Below are positions 5,698-6,212 of a stretch of 6,212 bases of DNA, in pieces. The translations under genes were made by a program, and so were the position numbers. Where the stretch lies: NCBI GenBank assembly GCA_026394695.1, contig JAPKXT010000137.1, positions 1 through 6,212 of the forward strand. Reading direction: 5' to 3'. Origin of the DNA: Methanoregula sp. Its GTDB lineage: Archaea; Halobacteriota; Methanomicrobia; Methanomicrobiales; Methanospirillaceae. Positions within the stretch are counted from its first letter, which is position 1; each line of letters starts with the position of its first letter. The notes under the pieces are model-generated. The model had not been told where the DNA came from. It searched no databases and saw only the letters and a program-made list of their open reading frames with translations.

Positions 5698-5722
5698 TAA
5701 AAAATATGGGTTATAATGGGTG

Positions 5723-6212
5723 TTAATAGTTATTCTGGATGGGGGAAAAACCGAGAGCGTTGTTGGTGGTAGTTATTGATTTTGACGCATCCGTCTCGAG
5801 ACCCATCATAGCTCGGATTGCATCAATATTCTCGACGACTACATCAGCCTCCTGGTGAATTGCCTGGAAAAAGCAGAGCTCGTTATTGTTGGCGTAAATT
5901 GATTCTTCAAAGATGCAGTTCTCCCAAAGGTCAGAGCGATGCCTCCCGAGGTCCATGGCAAACTCCTTGAGTTCGGCAGTACTTTTTATCCCAAGCGTCT
6001 TTTTGATAAGTCCAAGACGAGGGTGGTTTTTTATGAGATCAATAACCCTGTCACGGTTGACCGGTTTTTTCGTAGTAATCTGGATTGCATGCATGTGCAT
6101 CATGGTAGTTGGTACGATCATTGCCATCGTTGTGATAGAAATGTGAGGTAATACTGTCTGGACATCCGGGCCATGGTGACTGGGTACACCCACGGGATCC
6201 AGGACAACCGCA
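5723..6212 (-). CDS. gap: archaeal glyceraldehyde-3-phosphate dehydrogenase, C-terminal half (partial)
   Basis: This is the archaeal (class II) phosphorylating GAPDH of glycolysis/gluconeogenesis, which interconverts glyceraldehyde-3-phosphate and 1,3-bisphosphoglycerate using NAD(P). About 162 residues are visible; the family has about 340. The reading frame continues past the window edge, so the GTG at 6193 is internal and is not the start. Family landmarks: AVVLDPVGVPSHHGPDVQTV at the edge, PTTMMHMHAIQI, LGIKSTAELKEFAMDLGR, RSDLWENCIFEES and ELCFFQAIHQEADVVVENID followed by AIRAMMGLE. The N-terminal Rossmann fold and catalytic cysteine lie outside the window. The last ~24 residues (SKSITTTNNALGFSPIQNNY region) are a longer polar tail than I recall for the family. 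The TAA at 5723 is 25 nt before tyrS, so the two may be co-transcribed. Confidence 0.93.
   Translation of the reverse strand, partial: AVVLDPVGVPSHHGPDVQTVLPHISITTMAMIVPTTMMHMHAIQITTKKPVNRDRVIDLIKNHPRLGLIKKTLGIKSTAELKEFAMDLGRHRSDLWENCIFEESIYANNNELCFFQAIHQEADVVVENIDAIRAMMGLETDASKSITTTNNALGFSPIQNNY

Noticed and set aside
5698..5722. promoter in the gap-tyrS spacer
   Set aside because: The 25-nt spacer contains a TTATAA-like string, but it lies only about 17 nt from the start codon, too close for an archaeal TATA box.

Overview
The window reads as chromosomal DNA from a euryarchaeal methanogen, most likely of the Methanomicrobiales or a close relative. This rests on gene content: archaeal-type phosphorylating GAPDH, archaeal TyrRS, RIO1 kinase, a two-KH-domain Dim2/Pno1 homologue, Hel308 helicase and the KEOPS subunit Cgi121. 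It also rests on TATA-like boxes and on Shine-Dalgarno sequences of the GGAGGTGA type. The genus is a guess; the domain Archaea is not.

All recognisable genes lie on the minus strand. Read in their direction of transcription, from right to left, they are: the C-terminal half of gap (cut by the right edge), tyrS, rio1, the KH-domain gene, hel308 and cgi121. The spacers are 25 nt (gap-tyrS), 36 nt (tyrS-rio1), 83 nt (rio1-KH), 152 nt (KH-hel308) and 4 nt (hel308-cgi121). hel308 and cgi121 are almost certainly co-translated, because the last codon and stop of hel308 form the ribosome binding site of cgi121. Putative TATA boxes lie in front of the KH gene and of hel308, so the cluster probably has internal promoters.

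The cluster is mainly an RNA/translation neighbourhood. TyrRS charges tRNA-Tyr, Cgi121 serves the t6A tRNA modification complex, and RIO1 and the KH protein act in late small-subunit (16S rRNA 3' end) maturation. Hel308, a 3'-5' DNA repair and fork-restart helicase, sits among them. The first ~475 bases are AT-rich and hold no recognisable gene. They contain a possible 3' end of a plus-strand reading frame, an inverted repeat, a GC-rich patch with hairpin potential and a possible terminator.

I do not see a new defence or mobile system. The points that stand out are: (1) tyrS is broken by what looks like a 44-nt deletion that shifts the frame and removes the end of the HIGH-type ATP motif; (2) cgi121 carries a perfect 39-nt in-frame tandem duplication; (3) Hel308 ends in a near-canonical PCNA-binding (PIP) motif whose last codon doubles as a Shine-Dalgarno sequence; (4) the left flank has unexplained structure. 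The first two may be true biology or assembly errors, and read-level checks would settle them.
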